Made by a program: the position numbers and the translations under genes. Shown here in pieces: positions 10,668 to 20,599 of a DNA stretch of 64,000 nt. The DNA comes from Elephas maximus indicus. Taxonomy: Eukaryota; Chordata; Mammalia; Proboscidea; Elephantidae. The stretch's first letter is position 1. Each line of letters begins with the position of its first letter. The stretch spans positions 5,828,001-5,892,000 of the forward strand of contig NC_064836.1 of the NCBI RefSeq assembly GCF_024166365.1. The letters run 5' to 3'. Under the pieces are notes generated by a model. It was not told the origin of the DNA, made no database searches, and worked only from the letters and a program-made list of their open reading frames with translations.

Positions 10668-11490
10668 ATTTATCAGTTATCTATTGCTGCATATCAAATC
10701 ATCCCTTAAAACACTACCAAGAAATTACTTCTTACCAGGGGTAGATTACCCAATAACAAGGTAAGCACAGGCTCACTTATGCTCACTTACTAATCTGTAG
10801 TAAACAATTTTTTCACCACATCAAAGATTCTGCTTGTAGGTATGGCTGGCCTCTGTCTTTCTCCCAACCCCACAGCACCTTCCTACAGAATCAAAGCCTC
10901 TTTTCAAATTGAGGCGAATTACCCAGTAAACAAGGTAAACATGGGCTGATTTGGGCTTACTTACCAATCTGTATGAACAGTTTCACATGCTTTTCACCAC
11001 AAGATTAGTTAGTAAGCACAAGTAAGCCTGTGCTTACCTTGCTTATTGGGTAGTCTGCCCCTCCTCACAATTCTGTGAGTTAGCTAGGCAGTTCCTTTGC
11101 TGCTGTCCCCTGGGCTCATTTGTTCCGTCCCATCCATTGGGCTCAGCTGGGACAGCTGGGCCTTTTCAAGTAGTCTCTCCTCCTGGAATTCTCCATGCCA
11201 TGGTGTTCTCAGGGCAGCATTCCAAGAGGCTCAAGATGGAAATTTTGAGACCCCTTAAGGCCTAGGCTCTGGAACTTGGCAATATCACTTCTGCCACATT
11301 CTATCTATCTATTGGTTATAGCAAGTCACAAGGATATCCCAGATTCAAGAGAAGGCAGCAAAGAAGTAGACTCTACCTCTGCATAAGAGGAGTGGAAAAA
11401 TCATATTGCAAAGGGGTGTGCCTACTGGGATGAGAGGAATTTGTGGCCACTAAACCATCTACCACAGGTGCTTTGTAAGATTTGATGCTC
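10668..11490. repeat. Ancient interspersed repeat, interrupted
   Basis: Flanks of the transposon at 10736-11063 form one old repeat: tatctattgctgcatatcaa with aaatcatcccttaaaacac on the left, and attctgtgagttagctaggc, ggctcagctgggacagctgg and tggttatagcaagtcacaag on the right. The same family appears at 15893-16735. I recognise the pattern as a widespread mammalian repeat but cannot name the family with confidence. Confidence 0.5.
10736..11063. mobile_element. Non-autonomous hAT-like transposon, copy 2 (longer)
   Basis: About 328 bp with long terminal inverted repeats. The left end CAGGGGTAGATTACCCAATA and the reverse complement of the right end (gcttattgggtagtctgccc) are near matches, extending into an aaggtaagcacaggct segment. 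An internal second unit resembling the left end starts near 10915 (gcgaattacccagtaaacaa), so this copy may be a dimer or nested insertion. The 8-bp duplication is less clear than in copy 1: cttcttac at 10728-10735 against ctcctcac at 11061-11068 would overlap the terminal bases. No coding capacity is present. Confidence 0.65.
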
Positions 11491-13299
11491 ACGTCAGGCA
11501 TGATGAGGGGGCATCTTTTTTGGGTAGACAGATGCTAGGTGAACTGGGAAACAGAATCACTGCATGTTTCCACCATGTCACTGAATTTTTGGGACCATCT
11601 GATTAGATGAAGTATCAACTTGGTCCAGAAAGCAGCTGGTACATTGTAGAGCTAAATAAATATTGAATGTGTAGAATTAAGAAAACACATATGGCTAAAG
11701 CCTTCTCCTTTCATAATAAATTAACTTGTAAAGGAAATAATCCAATGGTTTTCTTGTAGGGGCAGTGTGGTGAGGCGAAACTGATTCCACACTAGGAGTC
11801 AGATTCTAATCCCTTCTACCACATTTTCCCATCATAGGACAATACAAAATAGTAATATTTGTGGTACGTAGCAGACGCTGCTCCCTGGATGTATGTGTGT
11901 GTGTGTTCGCGGGTGCGCATGCACACGCATGCGTAGGGAAGAATTGCAGTATCATCTTCAGTTGCCTGAGGGCTATGGGGATCAGAGCTTGTCATCACAC
12001 TCCTATTTGCAGAACACCTACGTTGAGAAGCTCCGAGTCAAGTCCCTTATCCTATCTCGGGAGCTTAGAGAGTATAAGACTAACATTCTTCTTTGCTTCC
12101 TGTCAGGTTATTATGAGGATAAAAAAATAACACTTCAGTGAATTTGGATGAAAATATCTTATACCTCCCAAAGTCCAAAGGTAGCAATGGCACTAGTAGA
12201 ATACTGTTCTTTTCTGAGATGAACAAAATTGTTCATAGTGTGATAATTGAAATCTATCCGTCTTACACCAATATCTTTACTATTCTGTAGAGTCTGTAGC
12301 CTCAGAGCAATGCACATAGATAAGGGTTGCCTGATACAATAGACTGATGCTCTAAAATTTCTAGCCCTATCCTTGTGTGCACAGTCTAGACCCAGTTCCT
12401 GGAAGTAAGAGCCAAGTAAGTTGGAAAGAAAAACAAAGAGCTGAACATTATGAAGACATTTTTGCTGATATATTACAGTGCCAAATAATAATTTATTTGA
12501 ACTAGATGATTACATGAACTAAATGGTAAATAAAATATGCTTTACATTTTATTTCATTTTAACCAGATGACTTTCTTCCTTCCAATATTATTTTAATACA
12601 TGTTAGAGGATGATTAGAAGAATATGTATTTATACTGGTGAGTGTGCCCTCTGAGAAAAGGTGAAGTTAGCTTGGGGTTCAATTCCTGAGCCTTTCCTAG
12701 CCTTCTTAAGCTTCAGTACCCAGATATCTCCAGCATCCATGCTTTCAAGTCCATAGTGCTGGCTTGATTCCACTTGTATCCACTCAGGTTGGAAACGCAG
12801 TTCTTCACCAGTACACTTTTTTTTATAAAAATCAACTTTTACTAAACATTTCAAATGTTTAGAAATTTCACTAAAGATTTGAAGATCACATCAACCAGAA
12901 TGTAGCCTTCCTTAGTTCACCATGTTCTTTGGGACTTTTTCTCATTTTCTCCCTCACTCTCTGAGAAAAAAAAAAAAGACAATACTACTCTCCTTGTCTT
13001 ATGAAGATCAGCTCCACTCACAATGAGGACACTACAGGCCTCAGAACCCCAAGTGAAACTCCCAATGGAGACAGATTTCTCTCTAAAATAATCCCCATCA
13101 CAGCAAATAAGTGAATAAAAATACCTTCATGTTTCAGCATAATTTTATCTCACATTTCCACGGTAGGAGCTGATGTCTATGTTCTGTTTTATTCACTGGG
13201 GCTCCTGATGGCATTAATATTACAAGACAAAAGTAAATTGAGAATTATGTTCCTTTAAAGCTTAATGCTGCCATTCAGCAATGTATCTGCATGTCCAGA
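11491..13299. other. No gene seen; alternating purine-pyrimidine tract inside
   Basis: About 1.8 kb without a recognisable gene or repeat family apart from the tract at 11891-11935 and an A-run near 12967. Frames up to about 90 codons at 11.8-12.1 kb overlap each other in different phases and have no domain content, so I treat them as chance. Confidence 0.4.
11891..11935. repeat. Alternating purine-pyrimidine tract (Z-DNA-prone)
   Basis: The sequence runs gtatgtgtgtgtgtgttcgc, then gggtgcgcatgcacacgcat and gcgta. It is nearly perfect alternation of purine and pyrimidine with CG steps, the composition that favours left-handed helix under supercoiling. Confidence 0.7.
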
Positions 13300-14535
13300 C
13301 TCTTCCATTCTACCGCAGAAAACATTTCCCTTCTTCCCCACTCATCAAAAGCTCCAGACAACCCCTTCTCAATCTGAGCACACGACCTTCCCTCCTAAAT
13401 CACAGGTAAAACAGGGGTCATAAGACATAAACTTCTGAATGTTCTGCTCCTCCATCTACAAAATTATTTATGTCTGTACCCAACTTTACCTCCTCCTGCC
13501 TGGTCTCAGAGGAAGGAGTACCCCTCCCTCCATCTCAAAGCTATTTCTGCCAACTGTTCTCTTGGTCCAATCAATCTTTCTCTTCATCTGTAGTTTGTTT
13601 CATCCATTATCCCTCTCCCTGTGACATCTACAGCCTTTGCCTTTCAACAGTCTCTTTCTCCTAAAACTCAACCTCACTGTAACTATGGTTCTGTCTTTCT
13701 TTTCGCCTCTGCAGCCAAACTTCCCAAGATGGTAGCCCACGACTATCATAATGACTGTTTTTTTTGCTGCTGGCATCTTTTCTTTTTTCTGTAGTAATCA
13801 GTACCTGATTTTCTTCAGAGGAACCAATCCCTCCTGTCTCTGTGTGACCTAAACCTTACTTAACCAATGCATCTATTTACACAGACAATATTGATTGATT
13901 CAGAGGGAGACAAGTGACCAAAGTCAGGGCAATTAGAGCCAAACAGACTCAATTTTGGGAATTATGTTTGTTATTAAGAAGTAGATGTTCTCTTCCAAGG
14001 CCTTGGAATCTGGTAGTACATAGTGCCAAAGCTGCAACAGGCTATCTGCCAACACAAGGGGAGAGGCAGCTGAGAAGGCAGCAAACACAGAAGAGTAGCT
14101 GAAAAATGGAGAAGAAACTGGATACTGGTGACATCATTTGTGCTGCTGAGTTGAGCAGTGACTAAAGCAGAAATACTCTTGAATATTTTAGTTACAAGAG
14201 CCAATGGATTGCCTTTTTACATAAACCATCCAAGTTGTATTATTTTTCCTGCCATATTCAAACAAAAATGTTCATCGCGGTTTCCAATTTCTCACTTCTC
14301 ATTCATTTCTTAACCCACTGTAATCTGGTTTTCAATCTCCCTACACCATTAAAAGTTCTGTCACTAAGTTCATGTCCTATTTGTCAGGGTTTGTTTCACT
14401 GTCCTTTCTGTAGAACTTAAAATATTAAAATAATATTAAAATATTGGCCTACAGTTAAAACGTATTTTACCACAATGGAAGTTAAAAAAAAAAAAAATTG
14501 GCCTTTTTTTTTTTGAAATATCTTATCCCTTGAAT

Positions 14536-14710
14536 GCAAACCCTAGTGGCGTAGTGGTTAACTGCTACAGCTGCCAACCAAGAGGTCAGCAGTTCAAAGC
14601 CACCAGGCACTCCTTGGAAACTCTATGGAGCAGTTCTACTCTGTTCTATAGGGTTGCTATGAGTCAGAATCAATTTGACGGCAGGGGGTTGGTTTTGTTG
14701 TTGTTGTTGT
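14536..14710 (+). repeat. AfroSINE with perfect TSD
   Basis: A plus-strand AfroSINE, from gcaaaccctagtggcgtagt to a (gtt)n-type tail. The perfect 12-bp duplication TATCCCTTGAAT lies at 14524-14535 and 14711-14722. Full length and a clean duplication suggest a relatively young insertion. Confidence 0.95.
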
Positions 14711-14905
14711 TATCCCTTGAATTCCTTGATTTCACTCTTTAATGGCTTTCTTCTTGCCTCTCTGCATTTTCTTTTCTATTCTTTCCTTGAATCTCAAATC
14801 TTTTGACAACCAGAGTTTCATTCTCCCCTTATTCTCTAAATTTATATTCTTTTCCTGTGTGAATTCACCAACTTTCAAGATTTTAATTATCATTTATATT
14901 CTAAT

Positions 14906-15045
14906 AAGTCCCTAGGTGGCACAAACGGTTTGTGCTAAAGGTTGGTGGTTCAAACCCACCCAGTGGTACCTTGGAAAAAAGGCCTGGTGATCTGCTTCTG
15001 TTAAGATTACAGCTAAGAAAACCCTATGGAGCAGTTAATACTATA
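14906..15045 (+). repeat. AfroSINE, 3'-truncated
   Basis: Plus strand, starting agtccctaggtggcacaaac, with aaaggttggtggttcaaacc and ctggtgatctgcttctgtta. It stops after ccctatggagcagtt without the conserved 3' tail, so the tail has been deleted. Confidence 0.8.
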
Positions 15046-15249
15046 TCTGTAGCTCTATGTCTTCCCTGGAGCTCCAGATTCATACAACCAACTGCTTTTA
15101 ATCATCCCCACCTGAAGGTCAACAGCCACAAGTACCATCTACCTCTCAAACAAACTTAAATTACCCTTTTCCTATATTTCCTTTTTTTTTCTGTGTTCTT
15201 ATATTTATTATCTCAGGCAACAACACTGCCAACACCCCAAATTTACAAG

Positions 15250-15410
15250 TTGTTGTTGTTTGTGTCATTGAGTCCATTCTGATTCATAGTGACACTATAT
15301 GACAGAGTAGAACTGCCCCACAGGGTTTCCAAGGAGCAGCTGGTGGATCTCAATCACCAATCTTTTGGTTAGCATCCTGAGTTCTTAACCACTGAGCCAC
15401 CAGGGCTCCA
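15250..15410 (-). repeat. AfroSINE with TSD
   Basis: A minus-strand copy beginning with (gtt)n and tcattgagtccattctgatt and ending ccactgagccaccagggctc. Flanks atttacaagtt (left) and atttataagtt (right) match at 10 of 11 bases. Confidence 0.9.
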
Positions 15411-15464
15411 GATTTATAAGTTAGTTATCATCAGTGTCTCTCTTATTTTTATCCCTCCTCTTCC

Positions 15465-15683
15465 CTCTATCTGTGACAAATTAGCTGTATGACCTTGGGA
15501 AAATGCTGTAGACTTCAGTTTTTTCATTTGCATGACAGAGATAATATTTATACCCAGTGCTGTCGAGTCGATTCCGACTCATAGCGACCCTATAGGACAG
15601 AGTAGAACTGCCCCACGAAAAGGTTAAGTGAAATAATCACATAAAACACTTCGAAGAGTATTTGACATGTACTGTTTTACATA
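15465..15683 (+). repeat. MIR interrupted by an AfroSINE tail
   Basis: A plus-strand MIR: tagctgtatgaccttgggaa, acttcagttttttcatttgc and gacagagataatatttatac, then resuming after the insert with aaaggttaagtgaaataatc. The insert at about 15553-15617 is just the reversed 3' tail of an AfroSINE (tgctgtcgagtcgattccga to agtagaactgcccca), so it is a severely 5'-truncated minus-strand copy. Confidence 0.7.
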
Positions 15684-15890
15684 GGATTCCTTGGATGATG
15701 AAATCAGTTAAGTACTCTACTACTAGCCGAAAGGTTGGCTGTTTGAACCAAACCAGAGGATCCTTGGAAGACAGACCAGGCAATCTGCTTCCAAAAGACC
15801 ACAGCCTTGAAAACTCTATGGGGTAGTTTAGCTCTGCACACGTGCTGTCACCATGAATTCGAATCAACTCAACGGCAACTAACAACAATA
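15684..15890 (+). repeat. AfroSINE
   Basis: A diverged plus-strand copy: gattccttggatgatgaaat, then aaaggttggctgtttgaacc, caggcaatctgcttccaaaa and a tail ending cgaatcaactcaacggcaac with (aac)n. Confidence 0.8.
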
Positions 15891-15892
15891 CT

Positions 15893-16735
15893 GCTTTAAA
15901 TATTAGCTTTTACATCAGTTATGTACTGATTTGTAACAAGTCACCCCATAGCTTGTGGGCCTGAAATAACAATCATTTATTTTGCTCATTAATTTTTAGA
16001 TTAGGCAGGGCTTGGAGGGGATGACTTATTTCTGCCTGATGCAGCATCAGCTGGACCGGGTGCTGGAGGCTTCACTCTCAAGATGGCTCACTTAAAAAAA
16101 AAAAAAAACTCACTTAGGTGGCTGGAAAATTGGTGTTGACTGTGGCTGGGCCAGGGACCTAGATTCTTCTCCATAGGCCTCTCTGACTGTTGCTTAGGGT
16201 TCCTAATAGTATGATGGTTGAGTTCCAAGAATTAGCACCCTAAGAGATTACATAGGCCCATAAAACAAAATGAGACTAAACGGGCACACCAACCCAGGGG
16301 CAAGTACAAGAAGGCAGGAGGTGACAGGAAAGCCGATAATAGGGAACCCAAAATGGAGAATGGGAGAATGTTGATACGTTGTGGGGTTGGCAACCAATGT
16401 CACAAAACAATCTGTGTATTAATTATTTAATGAGAAACTAATTTGCTCTGTAAACCTTCGTCTAAAGCACAGTAAAAAAAAAAAAAAAAAAAAAAAAGAA
16501 TGAGCACGCCAAGGGACAGAAAGTAGAAGCTGTCCGTTCCCTAAGACTTGGGCCCAGAACCTGACACACTCTTACTCTCACCGTATTCTACTGGCCAAGC
16601 AGTCACAGAACCTGGATTCAAGGAAAGGGACATAGACCCCCTACATCTCAATAGGCAGGGTATCAATTGTAGGGCTAAGTTACAAAACCACCACAGCTCC
16701 CTCCTTCCACTCCACCGCACACTCATTGTCTGCAA
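15893..16735. repeat. Ancient interspersed repeat, split by an L1
   Basis: The left part has gtaacaagtcaccccatagc, ttattttgctcattaatttt and gatggctcacttaaaa. The right part (16514-16735) has accgtattctactggccaag. It is the same family as 10668-11490. The two halves were one element before the L1 at 16245-16497 inserted. Family name uncertain. Confidence 0.5.
16245..16497 (+). mobile_element. L1 3' end fragment with TSD
   Basis: A plus-strand L1 3' end about 250 bp long, with tgagactaaacgggcacacc, gagaaactaatttgctctgt and gtctaaagcacagtaaaaa running into a long A-tail. Target-site duplication: gaattagcaccctaag at 16229-16244 and gaatgagcacgccaag at 16498-16513, a 13 of 16 match. It belongs to a different, apparently older subfamily than the full-length L1. 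Confidence 0.85.
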
Positions 16736-17604
16736 ACAACTGCCAGTACTTTGCTTCTAGTCTTTATTGTATTCCTGAACTGTTGTCAACAACCTAGTAA
16801 CTTCTCTTTGCCTCCATTCTTGCTCTTCTTCAGTTTCTTCCCCACACTGATATTTCTAAAACTATTACTCACTTAAAAACCCTTTGATGGCTTCCCATAA
16901 AATGAATAATATCCAAATTTTTTAGCACAGTAGCATAGTTCCCAAACCAAGCACCAAGACACCCTGGGGTATTGCAACAAACTCACAGTGGTATTGTAGG
17001 ATTAATAAAAAATTCAGGACAAACAGAGATATTTGTCAGATATTGTGCAAACTATTAGCTTGGGGGTAGCTCCCAGTTTCAACATTAGATCAAGCTACAA
17101 TTTCTTTGATGATCTCATATCTTTGTGAAGCTTTGTTTTGGGTGATCTCTTTGATAAAAAGCAAATACTATTTGAAAATCAATGTGGAACAAGAAATGAG
17201 GCTGGTGGTGTCCAATCTGATTCCAAGGTTTGAGAATTTGTTCAGTGCCCAAAACATGTCCAATTGATAAAGGATTATTACAGAACGAAATTAAAAAAAA
17301 ATTTTTTTTAAATATATGGGTATTAGTTTTTTCAAACAGCTACTAAGTTGTTAGGGCATAGAAACTTAGTAAATTATTTGGGTATAACTACTTACCAAAC
17401 AAAACTGTTGAGTAGTTCTTTTGTCCTAGGACTTCTGTGAAAAAACTAAGTCACTACGGACTCTGTGAACTGAGAAAGTTTGGGGGACTTCATGCATAAT
17501 GTAAGAGAGAAATTAAAGAAAAGATATTTTTAAAACAGCAATCTTTCGTTTTCAAAATCCATCTCCTAATCACCTAGATAATTACTGGGGAGAAAAAATA
17601 CCTG

Positions 17605-18322
17605 TTTGCTTGTGTCTTGTCAGGATTATACTTCCCATGCCTCCATTTCTATTTCCTCTATCTTTGCCCAAAATGTCAAACGCTTCTGACCAACTTTATG
17701 CTCCCAAATTCTTTGTGCTTCCCGTAATGCTTTGTGCTTCCTCTTCTCTAATCCAGGTTCCCACTCCTCACTTCTTTTCATTGTACCCTCTGGAACTTCC
17801 TTGATGATCTAATAACTCCTATATCCTGAATTTCTTCAGAGCACATATCCTACCCTTTAACCGAAACCAATTTCTCCCCTGGGTACGCGGCTTTTCCGGC
17901 AGCCTTCTTAAATGGAAGTGGCTTGTTCTCTTACATTATGTATCCTTCCTTTCATATTCTGTTAGTGACTAACTTGCTTCTCAAAGCCAATATGGGACCT
18001 TTACTTCCCAGTCTTTATGAAATACCCCTGCTGCTTTGAGCCTCTTGCCATCAGGCTGTATCTCCTGCCCTCGCCCCAACCCCTTTCTGTCATGAAGTGT
18101 CTTCTGTTCTTCACCCCGCACTGCACCTGCCCCCACTCTTCAATGACTTTGCCCTCTGGCTCATGGTCTCTTCTCCACCCTGTCTCGTCTCCATCCTGAG
18201 TGACCTCAGCACCCATTTTAATGAATCATCCCATCCTCAGGCCTCTCGATCCCTTGTTCTCCTCATCTCTGACTACCGCTCTTCCTCTCTCCACGTCAGC
18301 CTGTCCAAAGTCACATTCTAGC
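17605..18322 (+). mobile_element. L2-clade LINE fossil, endonuclease region
   Basis: The plus-strand translation near 18195-18290 retains a fragment like DLSTHFNESSHPQASRSL, resembling the part of CR1/L2 endonucleases around the DFN-type motif. Upstream sequence is the pyrimidine-rich coding strand typical of L2. The reading frame is interrupted. It may belong to the same original element as the reverse transcriptase pieces at 20600-21520. Confidence 0.5.
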
Positions 18323-18520
18323 TCAGAGTTCTCAAGTGTGGCTCATGAACTGGCTGCATCAGGAGTGTCCAGGAAGCTTGATAAAATGCAGATTCCAAGG
18401 CCACTTGCCCAGTTCTACTAAATCAAACCTTTTTGAGCAAAAGACCTGGAATCTATATTTTAACAACTCTCCCAAATGTTGCTTAGGCAAAGTAAACTTT
18501 GAGGTCCACTGTTCTAAACT
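18323..18520 (+). mobile_element. MER5A (hAT-Charlie non-autonomous)
   Basis: A plus-strand MER5A-like element: cagagttctcaagtgtggct at the left, aaatgcagattccaaggcca in the middle, attttaacaactctcccaaa and an inverted right end aactttgaggtccactgttc. Both ends and order fit the family. A poly(A) run follows at about 18531-18546. Confidence 0.75.
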
Positions 18521-18952
18521 TGGTCCTCATAAAAAAAAAAAAAAAACTGTCCTGTATTTTAATTTAATAATTCAGAAATCATATTCTGTAACCAGAGTCT
18601 CTTGCCTTTCCAGATTATTTTCTCAATTGTTCCTACTATAACTATTCTTGATAAATGAGGCTGCTCTTTGCATTTTTTCTTTTCAGATGCTCTATCCTGC
18701 TTTTGCTTCCCTCTGTCTTTAGCTTAGTTTTTTTTTTTTTTAAACTGTGTTCTAATAAAATTTTATTTACAAAAGCAGGCCATGGCAAGATTTAGCCCAC
18801 AGGCCCTATTCTAGGGCATGAACACTACTGGCACTTATATTTTGTTTGAAGTAGAAGAAAGTTCCTGTTCTTGTGAAGATTCAGGCCTGAATAGGGTTTA
18901 AATATCTGAAGTAACACAAGACAGCAAGCCACACTTAAGAAGTTGGGATTGT
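18521..18952. other. Unassigned
   Basis: AT-rich sequence with poly(A) and poly(T) runs. The piece ttctaataaaattttattta cataacaaaagc-like near 18751-18780 may be an old repeat edge, but I cannot assign it. Confidence 0.3.
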
Positions 18953-19029
18953 TGTTGTTGGTTGCCATTGAGTCAATTCCCACTTATGGTGACCCCATTG
19001 TGTGCAGAGTAGAACTGCTCCATAGGGTT
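18953..19029 (-). repeat. AfroSINE tail, truncated
   Basis: Only the reversed 3' part remains: (gtt)n, then ttgccattgagtcaattccc and agtagaactgctccataggg. It stops where the L1 poly(T) begins. Confidence 0.75.
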
Positions 19030-19765
19030 TTTTTTTTTTTTTAAATTAATTAATCTATTGAACTTTAAGTGAAAGTTTACAAATCAAGTCAGTCTCTCAT
19101 ACAAAAAGTTATACATACCTTGCTATGTACACCTAGCTGCTCCCCGCCTAATGAGACAGCACACTCCTCCTCTCCACCCTGTATTCCCCATGTCCATCAA
19201 CCAGCTTCTGACCCCCTCTTCCTTCTCATCTTGCCACCAGACAAGAGTTGCCCACATAGTCTCATGTGTCTACTTGAGCCAAGGGGTTCACTCCTCCCCA
19301 GTATTATTATCTGTCTTATAGTCCAGTCAAACCTGTCTGTAGAGTTGGCTTTGGGAATTGTTCTAATCTTGGGCTAACAAGGGTCTGGGGACAATGACCT
19401 CCAGAGTCCCTCCAGTCTCAATCAGACCATTAAGCCTGGACTTTTTATGAGAATTTGAGATCTGAATTCCTCTATTCTCCTGCTCCATCAGGGATTCTCT
19501 GTTGTCTTCCCTGTCAGGGCAGTAATCTGTGGTAGCCGGGCACCATCTAGTTCTTCCGGTCTCAGACTGATGGAGTCTCTGCTTTATGTCTCTTGGGCTC
19601 ATCTTTACCATATGTCTTTGGTGTTCTTCATTCTCCTTTATTCCAGGTGGGTTGAGACCAATTGCTACACCTTAGATGGTCACTTGCTAGTATTTAAGGC
19701 CCCAGACGCCTCTCACCAAAGTGGGATGCAGAACGTTTTCTTAACACATTTTGTTATCTTAGCTT
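19030..19765 (-). mobile_element. L1 3' UTR fragment, 5'-truncated
   Basis: The reverse complement of the elephant-type L1 3' UTR: poly(T), actttaagtgaaagtttaca, then aatcaagtcagtctctcata, the antisense of the final 700 bp of the element at 22-29.65 kb. It is similar enough to that copy to be the same or a closely related subfamily. No ORF2 sequence is included. Confidence 0.88.
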
Positions 19766-19786
19766 AGATTTTTAAAATAATAATAA

Positions 19787-19882
19787 TCTTTTACCAAACA
19801 CATATTACATGACAGGCACTGTTCTAAGTTCTTTATTAATTCTCTTAATCCTCACAGCAATTTAATGAGGTAAGTACTCATT
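19787..19882 (-). repeat. MIR fragment
   Basis: A reverse-strand MIR 3' part: catgacaggcactgttctaa, attctcttaatcctcacagc, aatgaggtaagtactcattt. Confidence 0.65.
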
Positions 19883-20136
19883 TTTTTCTTGCCAAAATTC
19901 CCAATTCTTTTACCCATTTGTAGTTTCTTTGCTTCTGTGTGGCAAAACTCCAACCGAGAATCAATCCTTCAATGCTCTCACCTGGCCACTGAGCACAGCA
20001 GAAGGAATTGGAACAGCAAGAGTTCATGGGCACCTGCCTTAATGGGCCCTTAAAACTACGTTTCTGTAGTTGCCATGCTCTTCCTTCCTCTAAAAGGACT
20101 ATTTCAACCCTTCTACCCCACAACATGTCTTGGAAG

Positions 20137-20428
20137 AAGTATAATCAGAATGTTCTGGAAGCAAGGATGATGAGACTGTCTTTCACATACTTTGGATGTG
20201 TAGTCAGGAAGGATCAGTCCCTGCAGAAGGACATCATGCTTAGTAAAGTAGAGGGTCAGCAAAAAAGAAGATCCTAAATGAGATGGATTGACACAGTGGC
20301 TGAAACAATGGGCTCAAGCATAACAACAATTGTGAGAATGGTGCAGGACCAGGCAGTGTTTCTTTCTGTGTGCATAGGGTCGCTATGAGTTGGAACTGAC
20401 TCGATGGCAGCTAACAACATCAACCTCA
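20137..20428 (+). mobile_element. RTE (BovB-type) LINE 3' end
   Basis: A plus-strand 3' terminal fragment of an RTE-clade LINE. The end of ORF2 is recognisable (agactgtctttcacatactt, gtcaggaaggatcagtccct), followed by a tail gggtcgctatgagttggaac, tgactcgatggcagctaaca. The same coding segment occurs in reverse complement at 58340-58530. The terminal tail is the one shared with AfroSINEs. Confidence 0.8.
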
Positions 20429-20599
20429 CAACATAGCCCTTCGTTTCAGCTGAGAACTTTAACTGCTACTTCATAGAAAATAAAACTATCAGACAATACA
20501 ACCTGAGCTGCTCTCCATCAAATCTGTAACAATACCTGCATTAGCAGCCATGCTTCTTTTATTTACTCAGTTAAGCAAGTATTTATTGAATGATGATGT

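Larger units (their letters stand above)
13300..16925 (+). mobile_element. L2 LINE fossil in several colinear pieces
   Basis: Pieces of an ancient L2 occur in order on the plus strand: about 13300-13780 and 14236-14400 (region before the reverse transcriptase), 15050-15245 with 15411-15465 (C-terminal region of ORF2), and 16740-16925 (before the 3' UTR, with aaaccctttgatggcttccc). Together they are one element split by younger insertions: a block of uncertain origin (about 13830-14235), AfroSINEs at 14536, 14906, 15250 and 15684, a MIR, and an older repeat that itself carries an L1. Reading frames are destroyed. Borders are approximate. Confidence 0.6.
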
